A stretch of DNA of 64,000 bases from Bacteroidales bacterium (GCA_028282785.1 JANQHE010000003.1:1-64000); one strand, 5' to 3'. Positions 54,821-63,883 are shown, counted from the first letter of the stretch. Translations and numbers: made by a program. The notes: a model not told the origin generated them from the letters alone.

Positions 54821-54875
54821 AGATTTGTTCGATTTTAGGTTAAATAATAGTTTATCACTAGTTTAATCTTTAATT

Positions 54876-54907
54876 AAATCGGGGAATGTTGCTCCATTTC
54901 CCGATTT
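54876..54907 (-). promoter_or_regulatory. leader hairpin upstream of second susC
   Basis: Near-perfect 13-bp inverted repeat AAATCGGGGAATG/CATTTCCCGATTT with a 6-base loop, 56 bases above the susC-like start codon. It could be an attenuator, a 5'UTR stabilising hairpin or an operator. No other copy was noticed. Confidence 0.5.
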
Positions 54908-54985
54908 CTTAATAGGGGATTCTTATAGTCATAGGCATTAGTTTATTAGTTAGTTAATTAGTGTTTCTACTCAACAAATAATCAT

Positions 54986-55000
54986 TTCATTATTAATGAA
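54986..55000. promoter_or_regulatory. operator-like palindrome
   Basis: TTCATTATTAATGAA, a perfect 7-bp palindrome with a single central base, directly beside the longer hairpin at 55001-55039. Possible regulator site for the second susC operon; no matching regulator is in the window. Confidence 0.35.
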
Positions 55001-55039
55001 GGAATGCAAAGCGGCCTGATTAGGGACGCTTTACATTCC
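55001..55039 (-). terminator. long hairpin after metalloprotease gene, possible terminator
   Basis: Arms GGAATGCAAAGCG and CGCTTTACATTCC pair over 13 bases with one mismatch and a 13-base loop. It is 70 bases downstream of the metalloprotease stop. There is no T-run, so it may be a processing or regulatory element rather than a true terminator. Confidence 0.45.
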
Positions 55040-55108
55040 TATAACCCCACCCTAATAGCTACACAGACTAAAAGGTCTAATCTACGAAAACCCATTATTC
55101 CATCATAT

Positions 55109-56413
55109 CTATTTAACTTGTATCTCCACACTACAAGTACCTTTATACATTTTTTTATTGGTAATAACAATCTCATCATTTTCATAAGTCTTACCAGGCT
55201 TTAATGCAAAATCACGATAATCAACTGTATGTTCTCCATTCTCAGAATTTATGAAATTTACCGAAGGACTCATATCTAAAAGCTTAGTAGTGAAGCCATC
55301 GGTTTTGTATACCATCACACCACCTAAATTCTCTTTCAACATCTCATTACCAATACACGCGTCCCATTTATCAGCACTTCTAAGCTCTATAAAATAACCT
55401 GGGTATTCCTGAAAGTATTTATGCATTTTTTTGTTACGATTACGAATCTCTATCATACGTATTCCTCTATCTGAGTTAAGTGGGTGCAGTATTATCTCCT
55501 GTCCGGATGCTTTCGATATCTCTATCGTGTTTTCTTGATTACACCATCCTGCGAGTTTTCTATAGCCACTGTTTAATGATAATCCCAGTGATCCACCTCC
55601 CATGATATCAAACTTATTTCCATATTCCAGATTTAGAAATCGTTTGGGTTGATCAATAGTGTCTGGTTCCTCATAATCAGCTTTTCCATTATTAGTACTT
55701 GTATTAGCATGCGGCAGAGTTATATCCCCTCGAATCAAATGAATAAATTCATGTGTGAAGATGGCCTGGTTATATTTCCACCCGATAGGATGTTCTTCTT
55801 CTAATACATCATTTGGATTATTACCATATCGAACCTTACATTTAATAGGTCGAGTATATGTATTAGTAGTATCATTAATCCATGCTCCAATATACATAAC
55901 ATTCTGCTTTTCATACCATTTCCCATTTACAGTAAAATTTGCAAAATTTGCAGCAGATAATCCACCTTGCTCATATTCATCATGAAAAATGATAAAAGCT
56001 ATTGCATCATACTCCTTTTTTTCAAATTCAGGTATTTGTAGATCGAAGCTTTCAGTTGTCTTTATAATATATTCATTATTCCTTCTTTCCTTGTTTAACG
56101 AATCCGGCATTTCAAAATATCCACAAACATCCCCTTCAAACTTAAACTGGCCCCAGGAAATAGTTCTAAAATATTCCTTGATAGAACTACTAAAAAAATA
56201 ATTCTGTGCCTCATCAACAGTTGGAAATTGTTTACTTATTCGTTCAGGAATATCCGGAAATGTAATTAAAACTACTGCGAGTTTCCTATTTTCAATGCAG
56301 GGGTATAAGGTATCGTTTTCGATATAATCCGAACAGTGATTATTATAGCAACTTTGTGTTATAATAAAAATAAGAACAATTACAGAAATCAATACTTCAA
56401 ATCTGAATTTCAT
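55109..56413 (-). CDS. M6-like zinc metalloprotease lipoprotein
   Basis: 434 residues with lipobox TQSC (Cys22). The metalloprotease motif HEFIH is seen in AIFTHEFIHLIRGD. The upstream segment LAVVLITFPDIPE... YFFSSSIKEYFRTISWGQFKF is typical of M6/immune-inhibitor-A-like peptidases, and DIMGGGSLGLSLNSGYRKLAGW gives the Met-turn region. Likely surface or periplasmic. Its gene follows ptsI by 14 bases, so it appears co-transcribed with a phosphotransferase system, which is unusual. Confidence 0.8.
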   Translation of the reverse strand: MKFRFEVLISVIVLIFIITQSCYNNHCSDYIENDTLYPCIENRKLAVVLITFPDIPERISKQFPTVDEAQNYFFSSSIKEYFRTISWGQFKFEGDVCGYFEMPDSLNKERRNNEYIIKTTESFDLQIPEFEKKEYDAIAFIIFHDEYEQGGLSAANFANFTVNGKWYEKQNVMYIGAWINDTTNTYTRPIKCKVRYGNNPNDVLEEEHPIGWKYNQAIFTHEFIHLIRGDITLPHANTSTNNGKADYEEPDTIDQPKRFLNLEYGNKFDIMGGGSLGLSLNSGYRKLAGWCNQENTIEISKASGQEIILHPLNSDRGIRMIEIRNRNKKMHKYFQEYPGYFIELRSADKWDACIGNEMLKENLGGVMVYKTDGFTTKLLDMSPSVNFINSENGEHTVDYRDFALKPGKTYENDEIVITNKKMYKGTCSVEIQVK

Positions 56414-56427
56414 GTTTAAAAGTTTAA

Positions 56428-58155
56428 TTAGTTAGTACCTCCTAATATTGAGTCTATCATTCTCTTTGTACATTCCCAATCATTGCATTCTAACACCCTG
56501 TTAACAATTTGTTGTGTTTCTTTGAAAGATAGACTTCTAATTATTTCTTTTACTGTCGGTATTGCTACTGGATTAACACTAAACTCATTTATACCAAGTC
56601 CAACTAGGATAGGGATAGCATAATAATCAGTAGCTAGCTCACCACAAATACCTACTAGCTTGGAATATTTTTTTGCCGATTTTACAACCTTATTGATTAA
56701 ATAAAGAACTGCCGGATGTATACCCTGATTCAAATAAGAAACTTCTGCATTTGTTCTATCAGCTGATAAGGTATATTGGGTCAAATCATTTGTGCCTATT
56801 GAAAAGAAATCCACTTCGCTTGCAAATCTATCAGCCAAAATAGCTGCAGAAGGCACTTCAATCATGATTCCAATTTTTATATTACTCTTTTCAGGTATCT
56901 TGCCTGACAATCTTAATTCCTTTTTACACTCGGAAAAGATCTTTTTGAAATACTTCACTTCATCAATAGATGTTACCATTGGAAGCATAATTTTAATCTC
57001 ATGATCTGATGCTGCCCTTAGTATAGCATTTATTTGTGGTTTTAATAACTCTTCTTTATAGTGCATGGTTAAACGAAGTCCTCGAAGCCCCAAGGCCGGG
57101 TTTTCTTCTTTCTTTAATTTTAAATTCCTGATTTGCTTATCACCCCCTAAATCCAGTGTTCTTATTATTATCTCTTTATCAAGGAATAAATTAAATACCT
57201 GCTTATAATATTGAAACTGTGTTTCTTCGTCTAATACTTCATGATTATCAATAAAAAGAAATTCAGTTCTAAATAAACCAACCCCATCTGCTCCATTAAA
57301 TATAGCCTTTTCAGCATTCTCAACCGAGCCAATATTAGCATAAACATCTATATGAACTTCATCTTTCGTGATTGCGGGCAAAAATGCTTTGGACAAGGCA
57401 TCTTTCTTAAAGTTGTTCTCTAGATCGATCTTATTCTTTGTTTTGGAAAGCATATTCTTATCAGCATCCATACAAATCCACCCTTCTCTCCCGTCAATAA
57501 TGATCTCTTTTTTAGAGCAAAAAATATCTGTAATATTTTCAATTCCTGTTATCATAGGTATCTCATAAGATCGAGCCATGATTGCTACATGATCTGTGAT
57601 TCCACACTTGGCTGTAACTATTCCTAGTATTTTATCCTTTTTAAAACCTACAATATCATTCACTGTTAGCTCTTCTGCAACTAAAATAGAAGGAACTAAC
57701 AACCCTGAATATTGATCTGATTTAATTTGCATCAGTTGCTCTAATATCCTGTTAGAAACATCCCTAATATCATTAGCTCTTCCTTTTAGGTATTCATCAT
57801 CCACATCTTCCAAAAGGCATATAAAATGATCGCTGGCAATCATCAACGACATCTCAGCATTTGTTCTTCTCTCTACAATATGTGATTCTACCAGGTTAAT
57901 AAGTTCAGGATCCTCCAGCATTGTTAAATACGAATTCATGATATCCTTTTCTTGTTTCAATCCAGTCTTTGTATCATTATTAATTTGCTCAATAAGCTTA
58001 GCTTTGGAATCTGCAATTGCAGACATAAAACGACTAATCTCTTCTTTAGGGTTCTCTATTTTATGGTCAGGAATCTTTATTTCATCTTTTCTAAAATGAT
58101 ATGGTTTTCCTATTGCCACACCTGGTGATACATGAACCCCTTGAATATATTTCAT
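56428..58155 (-). CDS. ptsI: PTS enzyme I
   Basis: 575 residues, full length. The phosphohistidine site is in ITDHVAIMARSYEIPMITG, the PEP-binding region is GADGVGLFRTEFLF, and the C-terminal Cys site lies in GICGELATD. It phosphorylates HPr from PEP. The start overlaps the HPr stop by 4 bases. It is encoded together with its own HPr and EIIA/B/C genes; PTS genes are rare in Bacteroidota. Confidence 0.95.
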   Translation of the reverse strand: MKYIQGVHVSPGVAIGKPYHFRKDEIKIPDHKIENPKEEISRFMSAIADSKAKLIEQINNDTKTGLKQEKDIMNSYLTMLEDPELINLVESHIVERRTNAEMSLMIASDHFICLLEDVDDEYLKGRANDIRDVSNRILEQLMQIKSDQYSGLLVPSILVAEELTVNDIVGFKKDKILGIVTAKCGITDHVAIMARSYEIPMITGIENITDIFCSKKEIIIDGREGWICMDADKNMLSKTKNKIDLENNFKKDALSKAFLPAITKDEVHIDVYANIGSVENAEKAIFNGADGVGLFRTEFLFIDNHEVLDEETQFQYYKQVFNLFLDKEIIIRTLDLGGDKQIRNLKLKKEENPALGLRGLRLTMHYKEELLKPQINAILRAASDHEIKIMLPMVTSIDEVKYFKKIFSECKKELRLSGKIPEKSNIKIGIMIEVPSAAILADRFASEVDFFSIGTNDLTQYTLSADRTNAEVSYLNQGIHPAVLYLINKVVKSAKKYSKLVGICGELATDYYAIPILVGLGINEFSVNPVAIPTVKEIIRSLSFKETQQIVNRVLECNDWECTKRMIDSILGGTN

Positions 58156-58415
58156 AATTCAAATTTATTTTCAACCAGTTGGGATAACTTATCAAGCGCT
58201 TTTTCCTCATCACTACCTTCTGTGACTATGACTATATCCATTCCACTTTTTATTCCCAAACTCATTAAAGTCAACATACTTTTGCCATTACCAATCTTAC
58301 CATTACCTTTAACCATAACTGTACAATCAAAATTTGCAGCTACTTTAGCGAAGACAGAAGCAGTTCTTGCATGAAGTCCTATACCATCATTCACTTTTAC
58401 TTTAACCTCTTTCAT
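58152..58415 (-). CDS. ptsH: HPr phosphocarrier protein
   Basis: 87 residues. Active His15 in GIGLHARTAS, with Thr where most HPr proteins have Pro (GLHARPA). Ser46 in GKSMLTLMSLG matches the regulatory serine of HPr kinase systems, though no kinase gene is in the window. It adjoins the EIIB gene without a gap and overlaps ptsI. Confidence 0.93.
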   Translation of the reverse strand: MKEVKVKVNDGIGLHARTASVFAKVAANFDCTVMVKGNGKIGNGKSMLTLMSLGIKSGMDIVIVTEGSDEEKALDKLSQLVENKFEL

Positions 58416-58730
58416 TTAACCTTGTTTAAATAGTTTTTCAGCTTTATCCATGGTGCCTTTTACATCCCGTAAAACTCTATTAATATTAACCTCTAGAACT
58501 TTTTTTCCATTAAGTCTGTCTTTTCCTGCTATTGATACAGCCTTGGCCACAATAATAACATCTGCTTCGTCAATTTGGGCCTGGGTCAGCTTAACAGGTA
58601 TTTTATGTCCACCCTGTTCTTCAATAACAATCTCATGTTTCCTTCTTTTTGCTTCCTTTTCCATGGCTACTGCTGCCATTTTACTATGAGCTAAACCTGC
58701 CAAACATGCTGTGATCAATGCTATCTTCAT
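58416..58730 (-). CDS. PTS fructose-type EIIB
   Basis: 104 residues of the fructose-family EIIB fold. The phosphocysteine is C9 in ITACLAGLAHSKMA, corresponding to CPTGIAHTxMA in typical members (Pro replaced by Leu). IPVKLTQAQIDEADVIIVA matches the following helix and strand. It passes phosphate from EIIA to the sugar during transport by the EIIC encoded 17 bases upstream. Confidence 0.92.
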   Translation of the reverse strand: MKIALITACLAGLAHSKMAAVAMEKEAKRRKHEIVIEEQGGHKIPVKLTQAQIDEADVIIVAKAVSIAGKDRLNGKKVLEVNINRVLRDVKGTMDKAEKLFKQG

Positions 58731-58747
58731 AATTGAAATAATTTAGG

Positions 58748-59794
58748 TTAAATACTTTCTTCTTGTTTTTCTAGTTCTTCGATATTTCTATTACTAATAG
58801 ATTTTAGGAAATTTACACTTAAAGCCGTGGTAATGACCCCAACACTTAAGCTACCCCAATAAACCAAAGGCTTATTAAAGAAAAACCATTGAGGGATTCC
58901 TAAAACCGGTGTATACAGTTCTAATGCAAAAAACCCAGCAATCACTCCTGTTACTACGCAGCCTAAAATTGTTGCTACTGTACATCTTATTATATCATTG
59001 GCTGCAAGTGGTATTGCTATTTCAGTAAAACCGGCAACAAGTGTGTATACCCATGAACTTTTTGCATATTTTCGTTCTGTTTTTGTGTATAATTTAGGTT
59101 TGAAAAAAGTCGCCAAACACAATCCCAAAGGAGGCACAGTAACAAATGCAGCGGTTATTCCTAATGGGATATATGATTTTAAATCCATGACTGCTGTAGC
59201 AAATGTACTCTGAGTTTTACTAAACGGTCCGCCATAATCCACTCCGCCAAAAACTCCCATAATGGCCCCAAGAACTGCATTACCTTTACTACCTAATGAA
59301 TGCAACATGTTACCTATTGCAGTCATAAGGTTTGCTAGAGGCGGTCCAATGACAAAAACAATCAGAAAAGCTACGATTAGTGTGCTAAAAACGGGAGCAA
59401 TCATTCCCCATGTACTTTGTATGATTTCTGGAAGTTTGATTTTAAGAACCATGAAGGTGGCATATCCAACAAATATCCCTCCAAACAGGGCTCCCAAATA
59501 CCCGGAATCAGTTTGTTGAGCAAGGATTCCTACTATAAAGCCTGGTGCAATTCCTGGTGTATCAGCAATACTAAATGAAACATATGCTGCCATAATCGGA
59601 ACAAAATATTTCAATCCTATCTCCCCTATATTTTTGAACATTTCCCAAATTTCAGCATCTGAGTCTTTTCCTATTACTGCTACACTGCCAAAGAAACCTC
59701 CGATCAATAATATTGGTAACATATAGGAAACTCCGGTTCTAAAGTGTAATCCTATGTTTTTAAAAATATCTCTTGTGTCTTCTAAAAAAGTCAT
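58748..59794 (-). CDS. PTS fructose-type EIIC permease
   Basis: 348 residues with about nine membrane segments. Landmarks of fructose-family EIIC: GVSYMLPILLIGGFF, DTPGIAPGFIVGI, SGYLGALFGGIFVGY, FGGVDYGGPFSKTQSTFA and GFTEIAIPLAANDIIR. It carries the sugar or sugar derivative across the inner membrane. Separate A, B and C polypeptides resemble the FrwABC/FryABC-like systems rather than fused FruA. Specificity cannot be read from sequence; many members carry sugars other than fructose. Confidence 0.93.
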   Translation of the reverse strand: MTFLEDTRDIFKNIGLHFRTGVSYMLPILLIGGFFGSVAVIGKDSDAEIWEMFKNIGEIGLKYFVPIMAAYVSFSIADTPGIAPGFIVGILAQQTDSGYLGALFGGIFVGYATFMVLKIKLPEIIQSTWGMIAPVFSTLIVAFLIVFVIGPPLANLMTAIGNMLHSLGSKGNAVLGAIMGVFGGVDYGGPFSKTQSTFATAVMDLKSYIPLGITAAFVTVPPLGLCLATFFKPKLYTKTERKYAKSSWVYTLVAGFTEIAIPLAANDIIRCTVATILGCVVTGVIAGFFALELYTPVLGIPQWFFFNKPLVYWGSLSVGVITTALSVNFLKSISNRNIEELEKQEESI

Positions 59795-59804
59795 TGCATT
59801 TCAA

Positions 59805-60260
59805 TTATTCAATATTAAAACTCTCAAGTATTTCATTTCTCGTATTCGCCTTTTCCCAAACTCTTCGGGCATCTTCATCCAGAGCTAACTGGGCAATACC
59901 TGACATCATATCTATATGTGGTTTTGATTCCTCGTCAATCTCCTTATAAACCGGAATAGCTAATAAAAAGACGTACTTAACTATCTCATCTTCTTCACCC
60001 CATGGGAATTCGCATGTCCTGGCAAAAGCGAATGCCGGTTCTTTCACAAATTCAGATACTGCATGAGGAATGGCTACATCAAATCCACAAAACGTAGACA
60101 TTAAATTTTCCCGATGCTTAATATCTTTAATAAAGCCATCAACTGATGATATTTTATTTTCTAAGAAAAGTAGTTTACACAACTCCATTATCACATCATC
60201 TTTTGACCCCAATTCCATATCAAGGCGTATCAATTCACTATTAATTATCTTTGATTTCAT
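59805..60260 (-). CDS. PTS fructose-type EIIA
   Basis: 151 residues, EIIA of the fructose/mannitol class. Phospho-His H66 in GFDVAIPHAVSEFV; flanking KHRENLMSTF and FAFARTCEFPWGE are typical. It receives phosphate from HPr and donates it to EIIB. It is 10 bases ahead of EIIC in the operon. Confidence 0.94.
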   Translation of the reverse strand: MKSKIINSELIRLDMELGSKDDVIMELCKLLFLENKISSVDGFIKDIKHRENLMSTFCGFDVAIPHAVSEFVKEPAFAFARTCEFPWGEEDEIVKYVFLLAIPVYKEIDEESKPHIDMMSGIAQLALDEDARRVWEKANTRNEILESFNIE

Positions 60261-60274
60261 ATCATTATCATCTT

Positions 60275-61459
60275 TTATTCACGAACATAAGCTTCCTGAA
60301 GAATTTTCTGTAACACTTCCTTTGGTGCAAAAGGTAAATGATCTAATATTTCATTATTCATAATCTTTTCATATTCCGATTCTCTCACATTATAATCTTT
60401 AAGTGAATTCCATAGATTAATATCTTTTATAAACTGAAGTACTTTCTCCACAAAAGCACTTGCATTTGATTCAGCAGATCCTGACTGTTCACCTGTTACA
60501 TATTTATATAATTTATCAAATTTATCTGCACCTGAATTAGTGGCGGCATACCTTAAAAAACCAGGGTATACTAAGACTAAACATTCACCATGGGAGATTC
60601 TGGGACATATACCTCCAATTATCTCACTAAGTGGGTGCGGTATGGTTGCACCTCCGTTTGCCAGGCAAATTCCTGCCAAAGTATCAGCACTGGCCATTCT
60701 TTCTCTAAATTCTATATTATTTAGATCATCCAGTACTTTTGGTAAATATTCAAAAACAGTTTTAATGGCTATTTTTGACAATAAACTTGTTATACGGTTT
60801 GTCCTGTTTCCTAAATAACTTTCAAGTGCATGGGCAAACACATCAAATCCTGTAGCAGCCGTCCCTCTTTTAGGCATCGTAACTATTAATTCAGGATCAA
60901 CGATACTTTCCAAAGGGTAATTCGAAGGGTGAAAAACCGTGAGTTTTTCATCGGTTGATGAATTTGTAACCACTGCTGCTTGAGTAACATGTGAACCTGT
61001 ACCTGAAGTGGTTGTCAGGGAAATAAGCGGCAGTGACTCTTTTGGGGACGGATAATATAAAAAGGGATTAGTATATGTAGTAAATATATGTTTCCAGTCT
61101 ATTTCCTTTTTCCTGGAATATGTTAATGCAATTAATTTAGCCGAATCAATGGCAGATCCTCCGCCTACTCCTAATACACAATCTACACGTTTCTGTTTAG
61201 CTAATTCTATTGCTTCGTTGATACTTTCTATGGTTGGATTAGGGACAACACCGTCGAAATGAACGATATCAACACCTTTTTTAGATAGAATAGATTTTAC
61301 TCTATCATAAGTCTCTTTTATCGGTTCAACGCAAGGACCTGTAACAAGCAGGCAACGAGTTCCGTAGGTTGCCACTACATCTCCTATTTCATTTACCCTT
61401 CCTACTCCAAACCTTATCCTGGTTGGTAAAAAAAAGTCAAATTTGTTTGTCATCTTCAT
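60275..61459 (-). CDS. iron-containing (group III) alcohol dehydrogenase
   Basis: 394 residues. NAD-binding GGGSAIDSAKLIAL (about 98-111), TSGTGSHVT, and metal ligands in FDVFAHALESY, HPLSEIIGG and ISHGECLVLVYPG. Group III enzymes oxidise or reduce alcohols, diols and sugar-derived polyols. Between a PTS and a beta-eliminating lyase, it may act on a phosphorylated polyol or aldehyde intermediate. The gap to the lyase gene is 2 bases, so they are tightly coupled. Confidence 0.93.
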   Translation of the reverse strand: MKMTNKFDFFLPTRIRFGVGRVNEIGDVVATYGTRCLLVTGPCVEPIKETYDRVKSILSKKGVDIVHFDGVVPNPTIESINEAIELAKQKRVDCVLGVGGGSAIDSAKLIALTYSRKKEIDWKHIFTTYTNPFLYYPSPKESLPLISLTTTSGTGSHVTQAAVVTNSSTDEKLTVFHPSNYPLESIVDPELIVTMPKRGTAATGFDVFAHALESYLGNRTNRITSLLSKIAIKTVFEYLPKVLDDLNNIEFRERMASADTLAGICLANGGATIPHPLSEIIGGICPRISHGECLVLVYPGFLRYAATNSGADKFDKLYKYVTGEQSGSAESNASAFVEKVLQFIKDINLWNSLKDYNVRESEYEKIMNNEILDHLPFAPKEVLQKILQEAYVRE

Positions 61460-61461
61460 TA

Positions 61462-62847
61462 TTATAAAAGTTCAAAACCTGCTGTAAAATGTCTTAAAGA
61501 AGTAATCCTCCCTTCATATATCAGTTTCATACCTCTATATTGATCTCTGTTGCTATAGATATGTGAAAGTGCATTGACAATAACATCCATATGAGAATTT
61601 GTGTAAACCCGCCTTGAAATTGCAATCCGCATTGTTTCTAACTCAGGCCATATCGGTTCACCTGTCGTTTGGTCTTTGGATCCAAAAGCACATGCACCTA
61701 ACTCAACTGCTCTTACACCAGCTTCCTCATAAAGTGCAACAACTAATCTTTGAGATGGAAATTCATATTGTGGGATATGAGGAAAGAATTGTCTTCCATC
61801 AACATAAACACCATGACCTCCTGTTGGCTGAATAATAGGAATACCAGCTTCCTTTAACCTGTTCCCCAAATATTTAACCTGATTGATCCTATATTCTAAA
61901 TAGTCTTCTTCACATACTTCCTGAAGGCCTACTGCCAAAGCTTCCATATCTCTTCCTGACATACCTCCATAAGTGATAAATCCTTCGTGAACAATGGCTA
62001 ATTGATTGGCAATCTCAAGAACTTCTTTATTTCTGGTTGCTAAAACTCCACCCATATTTACTAAGCCATCCTTCTTAGAACTCATGGTTGCTGTTTCACA
62101 ATAGGAAAACATTTCTCTGGTTATCTCTTTAATTGACTTATCTTTATAGCCTTCTTCCCTTTGTTGAATAAAATATGCATTTTCAGCCAGCCTTGCGCTA
62201 TCAAGAACTACAGGTATATCATATTTCTTTGCTAAAGCACTAACTTCTCTAATGTTTTTCATCGAGACCGGCTGGCCTCCATTATTATTACAAGTGATGG
62301 TAATAATTACAACAGAAATATTTTCTTTTCCTTTTTCATCAATCAGGCTTTGCATTTTATTAAGGTCAATATTTCCCTTGAAGGCATGATATTCATTATT
62401 TGCTTTTGCTCCTTCATCAATAACATAATCAACAGGCAAGGCTCCTAACATTTCGGCATTACCTCTAAATGTATCAAAATGCATATTGCCAATTGCATAC
62501 TTACCCTGTTTTGCATAAATCTGGGCCATGATATAATCAGCAGCTCTTCCCTGATGTGTTGGCTGAACATAAGGAAGCCCAAAAACATCTTTAACCGATT
62601 CTTCCAGTTTATAAAAACTTTTACATCCGGCATATGATTCGTCCCCTAACATTAAAGCACTCCATTGTTCATTGCTCATTGCAGAAGTACCACTGTCAGT
62701 TAAACAATCTATATATACATTTTCAGCTTTAATTCTAAACGCATTAAATTGAGCATCTTTCAATATTTGCTGTCTTTCCGAAATTGTAGTTTTCTTTACT
62801 TTCTCCACCATTTTTATTCTAAATGGCTCTGCTGTTAAAAATTTCAT
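61462..62847 (-). CDS. tryptophanase-like PLP beta-eliminating lyase
   Basis: 461 residues of the tryptophanase/tyrosine phenol-lyase family, full length. PLP lysine in TMSSKKDGLVNMGG; DSARLAENAYF and GRDMEALAVGL are conserved. Residues that separate the two enzymes favour tryptophanase: Asp in NMHFDTFR (Thr in TPL), VRAVELGA rather than VRSMERG, and LRHFTAGF with His where TPL has Phe. It would release an amino acid side chain as leaving group, giving pyruvate and ammonia. Its tight coupling to PTS and Fe-ADH genes is odd for indole production, so another beta-substituted substrate is possible. Confidence 0.88.
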   Translation of the reverse strand: MKFLTAEPFRIKMVEKVKKTTISERQQILKDAQFNAFRIKAENVYIDCLTDSGTSAMSNEQWSALMLGDESYAGCKSFYKLEESVKDVFGLPYVQPTHQGRAADYIMAQIYAKQGKYAIGNMHFDTFRGNAEMLGALPVDYVIDEGAKANNEYHAFKGNIDLNKMQSLIDEKGKENISVVIITITCNNNGGQPVSMKNIREVSALAKKYDIPVVLDSARLAENAYFIQQREEGYKDKSIKEITREMFSYCETATMSSKKDGLVNMGGVLATRNKEVLEIANQLAIVHEGFITYGGMSGRDMEALAVGLQEVCEEDYLEYRINQVKYLGNRLKEAGIPIIQPTGGHGVYVDGRQFFPHIPQYEFPSQRLVVALYEEAGVRAVELGACAFGSKDQTTGEPIWPELETMRIAISRRVYTNSHMDVIVNALSHIYSNRDQYRGMKLIYEGRITSLRHFTAGFELL

Positions 62848-62861
62848 CTATACTCCTCTAT

Positions 62862-63575
62862 TTAAATGTTATATTTTTTTACTGCCGTCTCTATTGCTTC
62901 TCTCACAGATTGAACACCTTTGGTTATTCCTTCCGGATGCTTAAATATTGCTGATGAACAAACCACCACATCAGGTTTACAGGCAATAAGGTCATCAAGG
63001 TTATCAGCCCTTATACCTCCATCAATGGCCAATTCACATTTTGGATTTTTTTCATCGATTAATAACCGAGCTCTTTTTATAAGATCCAACGATGTTCTTC
63101 TCCAAGCCCAATTCTCTTGTCCATCAGTTTCATCAACACCATGTACTACTATATGCAATCTATCAATATCGTATATCGATTCTTCAACAAATGAAAGTGG
63201 AGTATAACAACCTACGGTCAGACCTATTTTCATTCCAAATTCACGACAATAATTTATAATATAGGCTAGAGGTGCCCCAATGAAATGTTCTGCAGGTAGA
63301 ATCAACATATCAGTTCCCACAGCTGCGAGTTTCTCAATAAAAAGCCGATCACAGTCACGTGTATATATATGGCACTCAATAGGTTTATTTGTAGCAGGCC
63401 TGATTCCTTCAATAATCTGATGCCCTCCCATTATCTGTAAATTCTTTAAATCATGCATATCCGCTGCATCGGAATGTATATAATCTGACCCGGCATCAGA
63501 AGCTTCTTTAACAATATCTACTAAATGGCCATAATCAATATGAGCCATACCTGCTGCAATTTTTATCTTTTTCAT
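62862..63575 (-). CDS. divergent ribulose-phosphate 3-epimerase-like protein (B)
   Basis: 237-residue TIM barrel paralogous to the gene at 48631-49320. The same altered motifs occur: YIHSDAADM, PIECHIY, APLAYIINYCREFGMKIGL, DRLHIVVHG and AIDGGI. The DGxFVPN loop of true RPE is absent (DLKNLQIMGG instead). It leads the lyase-ADH-PTS operon, 14 bases ahead of the lyase. It probably epimerises a ketose phosphate made in this pathway; the two paralogues may take different stereoisomers. Confidence 0.82.
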   Translation of the reverse strand: MKKIKIAAGMAHIDYGHLVDIVKEASDAGSDYIHSDAADMHDLKNLQIMGGHQIIEGIRPATNKPIECHIYTRDCDRLFIEKLAAVGTDMLILPAEHFIGAPLAYIINYCREFGMKIGLTVGCYTPLSFVEESIYDIDRLHIVVHGVDETDGQENWAWRRTSLDLIKRARLLIDEKNPKCELAIDGGIRADNLDDLIACKPDVVVCSSAIFKHPEGITKGVQSVREAIETAVKKYNI

Positions 63576-63883
63576 TTTAGTCTGTTTATAAATTTGTCTA
63601 AATCCTTTTATGCAAAATTTTCATGATGCTAAAATTCTATTTTTAGAGTTCAGATCAAAAAAAACAGGTATGACAACGGAGGACATATAAAAGAAAAATA
63701 AAAAGGGGGTAATTCCTATAAAACATCTAATTCCAACGATTTGGAGCTTGACAGGCTAATAAATAAGAAATATTTGCAGATAACATTCACCCATATATAA
63801 CAATCTTTTTATTTGGATTTAAGAAAGTTTATTACTTATATTAGCCTATTATATTACAAGATTATCTAAGCAAAATCACTATT

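Noticed and set aside
55004..55204. Plus-strand frame of 66 codons after the metalloprotease gene
   Set aside because: It spans a long hairpin and the antisense of the protease 3' end; composition does not look coding.
61462..62847. Calling the lyase tyrosine phenol-lyase
   Set aside because: Asp in FDT, VELG and His in LRHFTA match tryptophanase at the positions that distinguish the two enzymes.
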